A DNA stretch of 18,501 bases from Desulfobacterales bacterium (GTDB taxonomy: Bacteria; Desulfobacterota; Desulfobacteria; Desulfobacterales; 4be13): assembly GCA_029934695.1 (NCBI GenBank), contig JAOZLU010000051.1, positions 2,817 to 21,317 of the forward strand, in the 5' to 3' direction. A program made the translations under genes and the position numbers. The notes beneath the pieces were generated by a model, which was given only the letters and a program-made list of their open reading frames with translations, had not been told where the DNA came from and did not search any database. Positions 5,255 to 13,362 of this stretch are shown here, piece after piece; position 1 is the first letter of the stretch, and every line of letters begins with the position of its first letter.

Positions 5255-7867
5255 ATGATACTCAATTTTTTGACAAAAGTTTTTGGAAGTAAAAACGAAC
5301 GGGAATTAAAAAAACTCCAGCCTGTTGTTGAAACAATCAATGCCTTGGAACCTGAAATCCAGGCCATGAGCGATGTGCAACTGAAAAACCAGACAACATT
5401 GTTCAGAGAGCGTTTTAAAAAGGGTGAATCCCTTGACGACATGCTTCCGGAGGCGTTTGCAACAGTAAGAGAAGCCTCTGTGCGTACCCTTGGAATGCGG
5501 CATTTTGATGTCCAGCTGATCGGGGGAATGGTACTCCATCAGGGAAAAATTGCGGAAATGAAGACCGGTGAGGGAAAAACCCTGGTTTCCACACTCCCCA
5601 CATATCTGAACGCCATCGGAGGGCGAGGTGTGCATATTATCACGGTAAACGATTATCTGGCAAAGCGTGACACAGAATGGATGGGGCAGATTTACAATTT
5701 CCTCGGCCTTTCCGTGGGAACTGTGTTGCACGGTCTGGACGATGACGAACGCCAAGACGCTTACGGTGCTGATATCACTTATGGGACAAACAACGAGTTC
5801 GGCTTTGACTATCTGAGAGACAATATGAAATTTCATCGCGACTCGCTGGTCCAGCGTGAACTCAGTTTTGCCATCGTGGATGAGGTGGACAGTATCCTGA
5901 TTGACGAAGCCAGAACCCCGCTGATCATATCGGGCCCGGCTGAAAAATCCACAGACTTGTATTATCAGGTCAACAAAATCATCCCGGGCCTTAAAAAGGA
6001 GGAGGATTTTGCCATAGATGAAAAAGCCCGGACAGTTGTTCTGACCGAAGAAGGGGTTGCAAAAGCCGAAAAAAAACTCAGAGTGGACAATATTTACGAT
6101 CAAAAACATATTGAATTGCTGCACCATGTGAATCAGGCCCTGAAAGCCCATACCCTTTTCAAACGTGACGTTGATTATATTGTCAAAAAAGGCGAGGTTA
6201 TCATTGTTGATGAGTTTACGGGCCGTCTGATGCCAGGGCGCCGTTACAGTGAAGGGTTGCACCAGGCCCTTGAGGCCAAAGAGGACGTCAGGATAGAAAA
6301 TGAGAACCAGACACTTGCCACCATCACTTTTCAGAATTATTTCAGAATGTATGACAAACTTGCCGGCATGACAGGCACGGCAGACACAGAAGCGGCCGAA
6401 TTCAGCAAAACATACAATCTGGATGTGATCATTGTCCCCACCAACCGTCACATGGACCGGACGGATTATCCGGACATGATCTATAAAACCAGAAGGGAAA
6501 AGTTTGAAGCGGTTCTGGATGAAATCGAAGTGCTGCACAAAAAAGGGCAGCCGGTTCTGGTGGGCACAATTTCCATTGATGTTTCAGAAGACCTGAGCAA
6601 AAAATTGCAGAGGAGAGGCATCCCCCATACTGTGCTGAATGCGAAGCATCATGAAAAAGAAGCTGAAATCATTTCCATGGCTGGCCGGAAAGGCGGAGTG
6701 ACCATTTCCACCAACATGGCTGGCCGGGGAACGGACATTCTGCTGGGCGGCAACTGGGAGGCCCAGACAGCCAAGCTTGACAGCCCCATGCAAGAGGAAA
6801 TTGACGAAATCAGAGCACTATGGCAAAAAGAGCATGATGCGGTCGTGGCCGCAGACGGTCTTCATATTATCGGTACGGAACGCCATGAATCCCGCCGGAT
6901 TGACAATCAGCTCAGGGGCCGCGCCGGAAGACAGGGGGACCCCGGTTCCTCGCGGTTTTACCTTGCACTGGAGGATGATCTTCTCAGGATATTCGGGGGG
7001 GACCGCATCACCGGCGCGATGGAGTGGATCGGAATGGAAGAAGGAGAACCCATTGAGCATAACTGGATCAGCAAAGCCATTGAAAATGCCCAGGCAAAGG
7101 TTGAAGGGCGCAATTTTGACATTCGGAAGCAGCTCCTTGAATATGATGACGTGATGAATCAGCAGCGGGAGGTGATTTATCAGCAGCGACGTGAAGCCCT
7201 GAGCGGTGGTAACCTGAGAGATTCAGTGGAGGCCATGATCTCTGAAAAAAGTGAGGATATAGCGGATACGTTTGCTGACGAGACGGTGCTTGCCGAAGAG
7301 TGGGATCTGAAAGGGGTCAAAGATGCGGTGTTCAAGCAGTTTAATTTCCGCCTGAGAATTGACAACAATATATTGGATGGATTAAACAGCGACGGATTGG
7401 CCCAAATGATTTCCGATGCTGCCAACGAGGTGTATGATGAAAAAGAAGAGGAAGTCGGATCGCATGAACTCAGGGAACTGGAACGTATTATCATGTTGCA
7501 GACAGTTGACAGTCTGTGGAAAGACCATCTTCTGAGCATGGATCATCTGAAAGAGGGCATCGGTCTCAGGGGGTATGCCCAACAGAATCCTTTGATTGTC
7601 TATAAAAAAGAAGGATTTGAAATGTTTCAGAATATGATTGACAGGATTAAGGAAGAGACCATGAATATTCTTTTCAGGGTTCAGGTTTCCGAGCCTCAGA
7701 GAATGAGCGAGCTGATGCAGCCGGAGGAAAAAAAGCTCATATATTCCGGTGATGCTGAGGAAAAGAAGAAAGAGCCTGTGAAACGGACTGAAAAGAAGAT
7801 CGGAAGAAACGCACCCTGTCCGTGCGGAAGCGGGAAGAAGTACAAAAAGTGTTGCGGAACAAAGTAA
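5255..7867 (+). CDS. secA: Preprotein translocase ATPase SecA
   Basis: 870 residues against about 900 in E. coli. SecA is the motor that drives unfolded preproteins through SecYEG. The N-terminus (MILNFLTKVFGSKNERELKK) matches the family start. Walker A TGEGKT (104-109) puts the lysine at 108 and the DEAD-type VDEVDS puts the acid at D209, the same numbers as in E. coli. Also visible are the preprotein cross-linking segment, helicase motif GRGTDI with QLRGRAGRQGDPGSS in NBD2, the scaffold/wing region, and the C-terminal zinc finger (C855, C857, C866, C867) that contacts SecB and lipids. AAGG lies upstream of the ATG. It appears monocistronic between two repeat-filled gaps. Confidence 0.98.
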   Translation: MILNFLTKVFGSKNERELKKLQPVVETINALEPEIQAMSDVQLKNQTTLFRERFKKGESLDDMLPEAFATVREASVRTLGMRHFDVQLIGGMVLHQGKIAEMKTGEGKTLVSTLPTYLNAIGGRGVHIITVNDYLAKRDTEWMGQIYNFLGLSVGTVLHGLDDDERQDAYGADITYGTNNEFGFDYLRDNMKFHRDSLVQRELSFAIVDEVDSILIDEARTPLIISGPAEKSTDLYYQVNKIIPGLKKEEDFAIDEKARTVVLTEEGVAKAEKKLRVDNIYDQKHIELLHHVNQALKAHTLFKRDVDYIVKKGEVIIVDEFTGRLMPGRRYSEGLHQALEAKEDVRIENENQTLATITFQNYFRMYDKLAGMTGTADTEAAEFSKTYNLDVIIVPTNRHMDRTDYPDMIYKTRREKFEAVLDEIEVLHKKGQPVLVGTISIDVSEDLSKKLQRRGIPHTVLNAKHHEKEAEIISMAGRKGGVTISTNMAGRGTDILLGGNWEAQTAKLDSPMQEEIDEIRALWQKEHDAVVAADGLHIIGTERHESRRIDNQLRGRAGRQGDPGSSRFYLALEDDLLRIFGGDRITGAMEWIGMEEGEPIEHNWISKAIENAQAKVEGRNFDIRKQLLEYDDVMNQQREVIYQQRREALSGGNLRDSVEAMISEKSEDIADTFADETVLAEEWDLKGVKDAVFKQFNFRLRIDNNILDGLNSDGLAQMISDAANEVYDEKEEEVGSHELRELERIIMLQTVDSLWKDHLLSMDHLKEGIGLRGYAQQNPLIVYKKEGFEMFQNMIDRIKEETMNILFRVQVSEPQRMSELMQPEEKKLIYSGDAEEKKKEPVKRTEKKIGRNAPCPCGSGKKYKKCCGTK

Positions 7868-7886
7868 TGATTTGGTGACCATCAGG

Positions 7887-7924
7887 GTGTCAAGGCCGGT
7901 GTCAAGGCCGGGTGCCAAGGCCGG
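7887..7924. repeat. Three tandem 12-13-bp repeats
   Basis: GTGTCAAGGCCG, GTGTCAAGGCCGG and GTGCCAAGGCCGG lie head to tail just after secA and run into the first palindrome of the doublet. No function is evident. Confidence 0.7.
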
Positions 7925-8007
7925 ACGGGATTTGCAATCCCGTCCGGATCATTCCGACACCCCGGTGACAGTGGAAATGTTGCGGACGGGATTGCAAATC
8001 CCGTCCG
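7921..8007. repeat. REP-like palindrome doublet (secA-clpS gap)
   Basis: The first palindrome is 7921-7947, with 12-bp arms CCGGACGGGATT and AATCCCGTCCGG around TGC. The second is 7983-8007, with 11-bp arms CGGACGGGATT and AATCCCGTCCG around GCA. The centres show that the two copies face in opposite directions, 35 bp apart, the geometry of a BIME. They could act as a transcript stabiliser or terminator for secA. The same doublet, with compensated stem changes, lies at 17501-17583. Confidence 0.85.
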
Positions 8008-8046
8008 GCCCGAAGTAAACCTGATTTTTATCCCAGGGAGAAAAAA

Positions 8047-8361
8047 ATGAGTATATACGCTCCTGACACAGAAGAGGAAGTCATCTCTGAAACAGAGGAG
8101 GATATTAGCGAACCATCCATGTACAAGGTACTGATTCACAACGATGACTATACTACCATGGAATTTGTTGTGGAAATCCTGATGCTCGTCTTCAACAAAT
8201 CGCCGGAAACTGCCATGCAGATTATGCTGAGTGTTCACGAAAAAGGGGTCGGCTTATGCGGAGTTTATACTTATGATGTGGCTGAAACCAAAGTGGAGAT
8301 GGTTGCATCCTTGGCCCGGGAACATGATTTCCCGCTGAAATGCACCATGGAGGAAGAATAA
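8047..8361 (+). CDS. clpS: ATP-dependent Clp protease adaptor ClpS
   Basis: 104 residues, the usual size. ClpS binds N-degrons (Leu, Phe, Trp, Tyr) and delivers the substrates to the N domain of ClpA for degradation by ClpAP. A flexible acidic N-terminal extension (1-24) precedes the fold. Substrate-pocket residues are present: HNDDYTTMEFV (N32, D33, D34, gatekeeper-type M38) and HEKG (H64). The start ATG has a good AGGGAG site. The stop is one base before the clpA start, so the two are translationally coupled. Confidence 0.96.
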   Translation: MSIYAPDTEEEVISETEEDISEPSMYKVLIHNDDYTTMEFVVEILMLVFNKSPETAMQIMLSVHEKGVGLCGVYTYDVAETKVEMVASLAREHDFPLKCTMEEE

Positions 8362-8362
8362 A

Positions 8363-10651
8363 ATGCTCAGCAAAGAATTAAACACGACCCTCGGTTTTGC
8401 GGTCAGAGAAGCCAAAAGAAGACGCCATGGTTATGTTTGTATTGAACACATATTGTATGCTGTGCTGCATGACAGCGAAGGTGTTGAAATTATTCAAAAC
8501 TGCGGCGGGAACCCCGAAAATTTGAAAAATAGCCTTGACGATTTCTTCAAAGAACGGATAGAGAGTATTCCTGAAGGGCATGACTATGTATTCCAGCAGA
8601 CAAACGGTTTTCAGAGAGTGATACAAAGAGCCGTGAATCATGTGCGTTCTGCGGAGAAGCAGGCGGTTGACGTGGGAGACATACTGGCTTCCATCTTTCA
8701 GGAAAAAGACTGCCACGCGGCGTATTTTTTAAATATGGAAGGGATGTCACGGATTGACGTTCTGAAGTATATTTCCCATGAGGTTCCCAAAGAAGCTTAT
8801 GAGGGAGGAGCGGATGGCAAACCTGAAAAAAAAGATGGGGAAAAGAAAAAAAAGAAGAAGGTGGACCCGCTCAAGGTGTTCACCACTGATCTTATTGAAA
8901 TGGCCGAAAAAGGAAAGTTGGATCCGCTGATTGGCCGTAAGCTTGAAATAGAACGCACCCTTCAGATCCTCTGCCGGCGGCGCAAAAACAATCCGATTTT
9001 TGTCGGAGAGCCAGGTGTGGGAAAAACCGCGCTGGCCGAAGGATTGGCCATCAAGGTGCAGGCCGGGGCTGTTCCTGATCTGCTCAAAGATGTGCGTATA
9101 TTTTCCCTTGATCTCGGGGCACTGCTCGCGGGCACGAAATTCCGTGGCGATTTTGAACAGCGTCTGAAAGCGGTGATTGCCAAGTTGAAAAAGATAAAAG
9201 ACGCTATTCTCTTTATTGATGAAATCCATACCATTGTGGGGGCCGGTGCGACCAGCAGCGGGTCCATGGATGCGTCCAATATCATGAAGCCCTCCCTTTC
9301 AACCGGTGAACTGCGATGTATCGGCTCAACCACATATGAGGAGTATCAAAACCACTTTGAAAAGGATCGCGCCCTGTCCCGCCGCTTTGAGAAAATCGAA
9401 GTGCCGGAGCCGTCTGTTTCGGACACATTTAAAATCCTGAAAGGATTGAAGCCCTGTTATGAGGAACATCACGGTATTGTTTATACAGAGTCAGCACTGA
9501 AGGCAGCCGCGGAACTGTCCGCCAAATATATTAACGACCGGTTTCTCCCGGACAAGGCCATTGACGTGATTGACGAAACCGGTGCGTTTATCCGGCTGAA
9601 AGGCTCTCCCCGGCGGAAGAAGATTCACCCCTCTGATATTGAGAAAATCGTGTCCAAGATGGCCAAGGTGCCGACCGACAGCGTATCCACTTCTGACAAA
9701 ACAAAACTGGAGACTCTGGAAGACCGCCTGAAGGAATTTGTTTTCGGACAGGATGACGCCATCACCTCCCTTGTCACGTCAATTAAGCGTTCCCGCGCCG
9801 GCCTTGGAACCCCGGGGCATCCGGTAGGGTCTTTTTTGTTTACCGGTCCCACCGGGGTCGGAAAAACAGAGGTGGCCCGGCAGATTTCCATGAATCTCGG
9901 AGTTCAGTTTCTGCGTTTTGATATGAGCGAATACATGGAAAAACATACGGTGGCCCGTCTGATCGGCGCTCCGCCCGGGTATATCGGCTTTGATCAGGGC
10001 GGTCTGCTGACCGACGGTGTCCGAAAAGCCCCTCACAGCGTTCTGCTGTTTGACGAAATAGAGAAAGCGCATCCGGATTTGTTCAATATTCTGCTTCAGG
10101 TTCTGGATTATGCCACCCTCACGGACAATAACGGGAAAAAGGCCGATTTCAGGAATGTCATTATTATTATGACCTCAAATGCCGGGGCAAGGGAGATGAG
10201 TTCACAGACCATCGGTTTCAGCGGTTCCTCCCAATATGATGCTGAAAGTAAAGGGAAAAAGGCCATTGAAAAATTTTTCAGCCCGGAATTCAGAAACCGT
10301 CTGGATGGGATTATCGCGTTTAACTCCCTGTCCGTCGGGATCATGGAAAAAGTGGTGGACAAATTTATAAACGAGCTGAATGGTCAGCTTGTTGCGAAAA
10401 AGGTTGCTCTGACCATTTCTCCCCAGGCAAGGACATGGATGGCAAAGAAAGGACATGATCCGCGTTACGGTGCGAGGCCGCTTTCCAGAGTCATACAGAC
10501 GGAGATCAAGGACAAGCTCTCAGATGAGATTCTGTTCGGACAGCTCGATAAAGGCGGCAAGGTCTTTTTTGATGTTGAAAATGATGGCCTGATGTTTACA
10601 GTTGAGAAGTGGAAAATGGAAAGCGGAAAGTTGAAAGTGAAAAGTGATTAG
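8363..10651 (+). CDS. clpA: ATP-dependent Clp protease ATP-binding subunit ClpA
   Basis: 762 residues, matching ClpA (about 758) rather than ClpB because no M-domain coiled coil is present. It is a hexameric unfoldase that feeds ClpP and takes ClpS-delivered N-degron substrates. In order: the Clp_N repeat domain (1-140), a lysine-rich linker (about 150-168), AAA-1 with GEPGVGKT (215-222) and FIDEIH (D286, E287), then AAA-2 with GPTGVGKT (495-502) and FDEIEKAHP (D564). A ClpP-binding IGF-type loop is seen as TIGFSG. GGAGG in the end of clpS serves as the ribosome site. The last ~14 residues (EKWKMESGKLKVKSD) come from a simple repeat and are not family sequence. Confidence 0.97.
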   Translation: MLSKELNTTLGFAVREAKRRRHGYVCIEHILYAVLHDSEGVEIIQNCGGNPENLKNSLDDFFKERIESIPEGHDYVFQQTNGFQRVIQRAVNHVRSAEKQAVDVGDILASIFQEKDCHAAYFLNMEGMSRIDVLKYISHEVPKEAYEGGADGKPEKKDGEKKKKKKVDPLKVFTTDLIEMAEKGKLDPLIGRKLEIERTLQILCRRRKNNPIFVGEPGVGKTALAEGLAIKVQAGAVPDLLKDVRIFSLDLGALLAGTKFRGDFEQRLKAVIAKLKKIKDAILFIDEIHTIVGAGATSSGSMDASNIMKPSLSTGELRCIGSTTYEEYQNHFEKDRALSRRFEKIEVPEPSVSDTFKILKGLKPCYEEHHGIVYTESALKAAAELSAKYINDRFLPDKAIDVIDETGAFIRLKGSPRRKKIHPSDIEKIVSKMAKVPTDSVSTSDKTKLETLEDRLKEFVFGQDDAITSLVTSIKRSRAGLGTPGHPVGSFLFTGPTGVGKTEVARQISMNLGVQFLRFDMSEYMEKHTVARLIGAPPGYIGFDQGGLLTDGVRKAPHSVLLFDEIEKAHPDLFNILLQVLDYATLTDNNGKKADFRNVIIIMTSNAGAREMSSQTIGFSGSSQYDAESKGKKAIEKFFSPEFRNRLDGIIAFNSLSVGIMEKVVDKFINELNGQLVAKKVALTISPQARTWMAKKGHDPRYGARPLSRVIQTEIKDKLSDEILFGQLDKGGKVFFDVENDGLMFTVEKWKMESGKLKVKSD

Positions 10652-10666
10652 GTTTTAGGTTTTAGG
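10604..10666. repeat. Simple repeats fused to the clpA 3' end
   Basis: A GTGGAAAATGGAAAG-type purine repeat (about 10604-10648) supplies the last codons of clpA. Directly after it comes TTAGGTTTTAGGTTTTAGG, a tandem of TAGGTTTT. Then the inverted-repeat element begins. Confidence 0.6.
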
Positions 10667-10781
10667 CTGTGTACAGGACAAAAAAATAAGCGTACAGGGC
10701 GCACGGTTTTTTCTGTCAGGGAAGAAATCGGTCATCCGGAAAAAAATCCGCTCGTTCCACGTTTTTTTGTCCTGTACACAG
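10667..10781. mobile_element. 115-bp element with perfect 20-bp terminal inverted repeats (MITE candidate)
   Basis: The left arm 10667-10686 (CTGTGTACAGGAC plus seven A) is the exact reverse complement of 10762-10781. The interior has no ORF. It lies just after clpA, at the left border of the second accessory block. A flanking duplication is unclear: GGTTTTAG on the left against GGTTTCAG on the right would be an 8-bp duplication with one mismatch, but the left side is itself a tandem repeat. Alternatively it is a long hairpin acting as the clpA terminator. Confidence 0.6.
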
Positions 10782-10969
10782 GTTTCAGATTTTAAATTTC
10801 AGGAAAAATTCATAGCCCGTTGTAACGTCAGGTCATAACTGTTTATTGAGGCTATTACAATTGATTCGGTTTATCCAGCGACTCTGCGGCTCCGGCTGAT
10901 GTTCGGATGAGGAGAAACATATAACTATTCTTGTATTTTATCTCAGTAACAAACGAATCAGGTGATTTT
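10782..10969 (+). other. gap before the second ATPase gene
   Basis: Together with the element before it, this makes a gap of 318 bp without a gene. I see no strong promoter, RNA gene or repeat in the right part. The sequence before the ATG holds CAGGTGA about seven bases upstream, which fixes the start at 10970. Confidence 0.4.
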
Positions 10970-12172
10970 ATGTTTAAAAAATTCAGACTCCGAAATTACA
11001 GAACCCATATAGACACGACCCTGGAACTGAAAGATGTTACGCTCCTCATCGGCTCCAATAATTCAGGAAAGAGTAATATGCTTGCCGGACTAAATCATTT
11101 TTCCATGTTGGTAAACAGGACATTCCCGGGAGGAGATATTACATTAAAAGCCAGCGATTTTTTTCCGCATAAGCATAGCCTGAACAGTCTTAATATACCC
11201 ATATCTTTTTATTGTGAATGGGAAAGATTGGATGAAAAAGTTGAGTATGAACTGGAAATATACTGTATGGATATGTTTACTCGGGAGATAGGTTGCAAAG
11301 AAAAAATAGTCATTACCACAGATAAACCTAAAGAATTTACCCATGGAATTTCAGAGCCTTCTCAGGAAATGCTTTTAAGAACAAAGCTGAAAACAGAAGA
11401 ATTGGGGCTGTCTGGTGAAATAAGTTTATCAATTGTTTTTTTTCATTCCCTGGCATCTATGTATTCTTACCACTTTCAACCCGGATTTTTAAAAAAGGAA
11501 GATTTTTCTGAACTCTTTTCCAAGTCCGGTGAAAAACCCAGTATCGCTGTTGAAATAGGAAGAGAAGGAACGAATTTCCAGGGATTGGTAAAATACGTCA
11601 AAGAGCATGAACAGGAAGCTTATGGTAAATTTTTAGGCTATTTGAAAAGGTTCGTAAAATCATTTAATGAGATAATTATAGATAAAGGCGCTGTAAAATG
11701 GCAATTTGATATGGGAGGATCGGAATTTCCGTACTTTGCTCCGGGGCAGGTTTCTGATGGTCTGGTAAAGGCCGGTGCCATTGCACTGCTATGTGCCATG
11801 CGAACTCCTCCGGCAATGATTATGATTGAGGAAGTGGAAAACGGGATCAATCATAAGAAGCTTTCAGAGTTTTTAAGCTGGCTAAGTCAGACCGCCGATA
11901 AAGGGAAGAGAACACAATTTATCATAACTTCACACAGCCCTTCGGTCCTCAGAGAGTTCTCTTCCCGATTAGATGCCGTTTATAATTTCTATCTCAGGGA
12001 AAAAGGTTATAAAACATTGGCTACAAATCTGAATGATGCAATTAAACCTCTGATAAATATGGGAACTATTGAAGAGGAGAATATTGTGGAAAGGGACGGA
12101 AAACAGGTGATTCAGGTAAAGCCATATAAGCTTACTGAATTGTTCTATAACGGAGTCATTGGTGAACTTTAA
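10970..12172 (+). CDS. AAA_21/OLD-like SMC-type ATPase, first gene of accessory module II
   Basis: 400 residues. An ABC/SMC-like ATPase with the N-terminal MFKKFRLRNYRTH strand, Walker A GSNNSGKS (28-35), a signature-like VSDGLVKAG (S262), Walker B MIMIEEVENGIN (E287, E288; the usual Asp is Glu, as in many AAA_21 proteins) and SHSP with the switch His (H322). ATG 10970 is preferred to the TTG at 10931 because CAGGTGA precedes it and the fold starts there. The stop overlaps the next gene. Sequence similarity to the first module's ATPase is limited to the motifs, so this is a parallel system and not an evident duplication. A defence role is inferred. Confidence 0.8.
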   Translation: MFKKFRLRNYRTHIDTTLELKDVTLLIGSNNSGKSNMLAGLNHFSMLVNRTFPGGDITLKASDFFPHKHSLNSLNIPISFYCEWERLDEKVEYELEIYCMDMFTREIGCKEKIVITTDKPKEFTHGISEPSQEMLLRTKLKTEELGLSGEISLSIVFFHSLASMYSYHFQPGFLKKEDFSELFSKSGEKPSIAVEIGREGTNFQGLVKYVKEHEQEAYGKFLGYLKRFVKSFNEIIIDKGAVKWQFDMGGSEFPYFAPGQVSDGLVKAGAIALLCAMRTPPAMIMIEEVENGINHKKLSEFLSWLSQTADKGKRTQFIITSHSPSVLREFSSRLDAVYNFYLREKGYKTLATNLNDAIKPLINMGTIEEENIVERDGKQVIQVKPYKLTELFYNGVIGEL

Positions 12173-12950
12173 AAAGAGAAAGAAGATTATTGCTGTTATA
12201 AGAGAAGGGCATAGTGATTACTGTGTCATTAAACACCTGATCGTTTCAATTTTTAAATGTCATTGTTCTGTCGAACTTCAAGAAGATAATTTTTTTGAAT
12301 TTGAATCGTTGAATATTAGCCAATCATTACAAAAATACTTGGCCACAGCCCGCAGGGAAAACGACTATTCCCGATATAGTGACCATGCTGAAGAATTGAA
12401 AGACAGGATATTCCAAGTCTTACATACGGCTTTAGGAAAAATATCAAAAGAGACTGAGATTCCTCTTTCTAATCAGGATGTTCTCATCCTAAGTGCTGAC
12501 ACAGAATTAGTTCTGGATCCCAACAACAGAAAAAGGGATGATATTATCAAAGCAACTATCAGCAAACTGGAGAGCGTAATATGGTTGGCAGTCGAAGATT
12601 TTTACGACAGAATGGTAACATATTGCTACAGTTATACAGATTTGCCTTTGGTTCTTCCTTTAGTTCTGTTTCCAAGTTCGGAGATATTAGTGGCTTCATG
12701 TATGTATGATTTCAGACAACAAAATTTTCGAGCATTAAGGCCAAAACCTGATTTAAAGCAAAAGGTTTATGAAACAGATAATATCCCTGAAGCTTTTGAA
12801 AGCGGAAAACTTGAGGAGGTATTATCCATGTATGTTGTTCCGGAAACATTGAACAGAGTTTACAGAGCAATTCCTGAGGCAAGGAAGCTTATTCAAATTC
12901 TGAGTTATTGCAGTCCTGCGGGCAAAGTGAGGGCAGCAGAATGCGGATAA
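12162..12950 (+). CDS. TOPRIM-like partner protein of unknown family
   Basis: 262 residues from GTG 12162, chosen because GGAG (12152-12155) sits six bases upstream; TTG 12159 would add one residue. The start overlaps the ATPase stop by 11 bp, so coupling is likely. Near the N-terminus, IIAVIREGHSDYCVIKHL (E15) resembles the first TOPRIM strand and its glutamate (compare VEGxSDxxxL). VLILSADTELVLDP (D113, E115) resembles the second acidic motif, although the canonical DxD reads DxE. A conserved-looking FPSSEILVASCMYDF lies at about 170-184. I do not recognise a named family. The position mirrors AriB in PARIS and the DUF4276 gene in module I, so a nuclease or effector role is plausible but unproven. 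Confidence 0.5.
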   Translation: MNFKKRKKIIAVIREGHSDYCVIKHLIVSIFKCHCSVELQEDNFFEFESLNISQSLQKYLATARRENDYSRYSDHAEELKDRIFQVLHTALGKISKETEIPLSNQDVLILSADTELVLDPNNRKRDDIIKATISKLESVIWLAVEDFYDRMVTYCYSYTDLPLVLPLVLFPSSEILVASCMYDFRQQNFRALRPKPDLKQKVYETDNIPEAFESGKLEEVLSMYVVPETLNRVYRAIPEARKLIQILSYCSPAGKVRAAECG

Positions 12951-13282
12951 ATCATATCTTACTGAAAAACTTCAAATGCTTCAGAGAAACGAATATTCAC
13001 GCCTCACGGATCACCTTGCTGACCGGTGAAAACAGCAGCGGTAAGAGTTCGATGCTGTATGGTCTCTTAACCCCTTTTCAGTCGAACAAGTTTCCGTTTT
13101 ATCTATCACCCAACGGAGATTATGTAAATATGGGGGACTTCAGAGAGATGTCATTTAACAATCTGAAAGAAACTAAGACAGGAATTGATTTTTCTGTAAT
13201 CCCCGAAAAAGATGAAGAAGAAGTAAGCTATCAGACACTCTGGAAGATTGACGCGGCCGGCAGAATGCCTGAATTGGACTAA
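12941..13282 (+). pseudogene. Truncated AAA_15/AAA_21 ATPase (N-terminal fragment)
   Basis: 113 residues: MRINHILLKNFKCFRE followed by Walker A GENSSGKS (29-36), then ending at TAA 13280. Proteins of this type are normally 350-450 residues with signature, Walker B and H-loop, all missing here. None of these motifs appears in any frame downstream. The start ATG overlaps the preceding stop by 10 bp, so the gene was a true member of the operon. The stop codon is the first base triplet of an 18-bp tandem repeat, which suggests a deletion or expansion event broke the gene. A functional short protein cannot be excluded, but an isolated Walker A half-fold is unlikely to hydrolyse ATP. Confidence 0.65.
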
Positions 13283-13333
13283 TTCTGAGGGGCAGGATAA
13301 TTCTGAGCGGCAGGATAATTCTGAGGGGCAGGA
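13280..13333 (+). repeat. Three tandem 18-bp repeats carrying in-frame stops
   Basis: TAATTCTGAGGGGCAGGA occurs at 13280-13297 and 13316-13333, with a one-base variant (GCGG for GGGG) at 13298-13315. Since 18 is a multiple of three, every unit puts TAA and TGA into the frame of the upstream ATPase fragment. Confidence 0.9.
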
Positions 13334-13362
13334 TAAAACAGATTAATATGACGAGGTACACC

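Noticed and set aside
5306..6538. 410-codon open frame on the minus strand within secA
   Set aside because: It lies antisense to a certain secA gene and its translation (His/Phe/Cys-rich) has no domain; it is a shadow of secA codon use.
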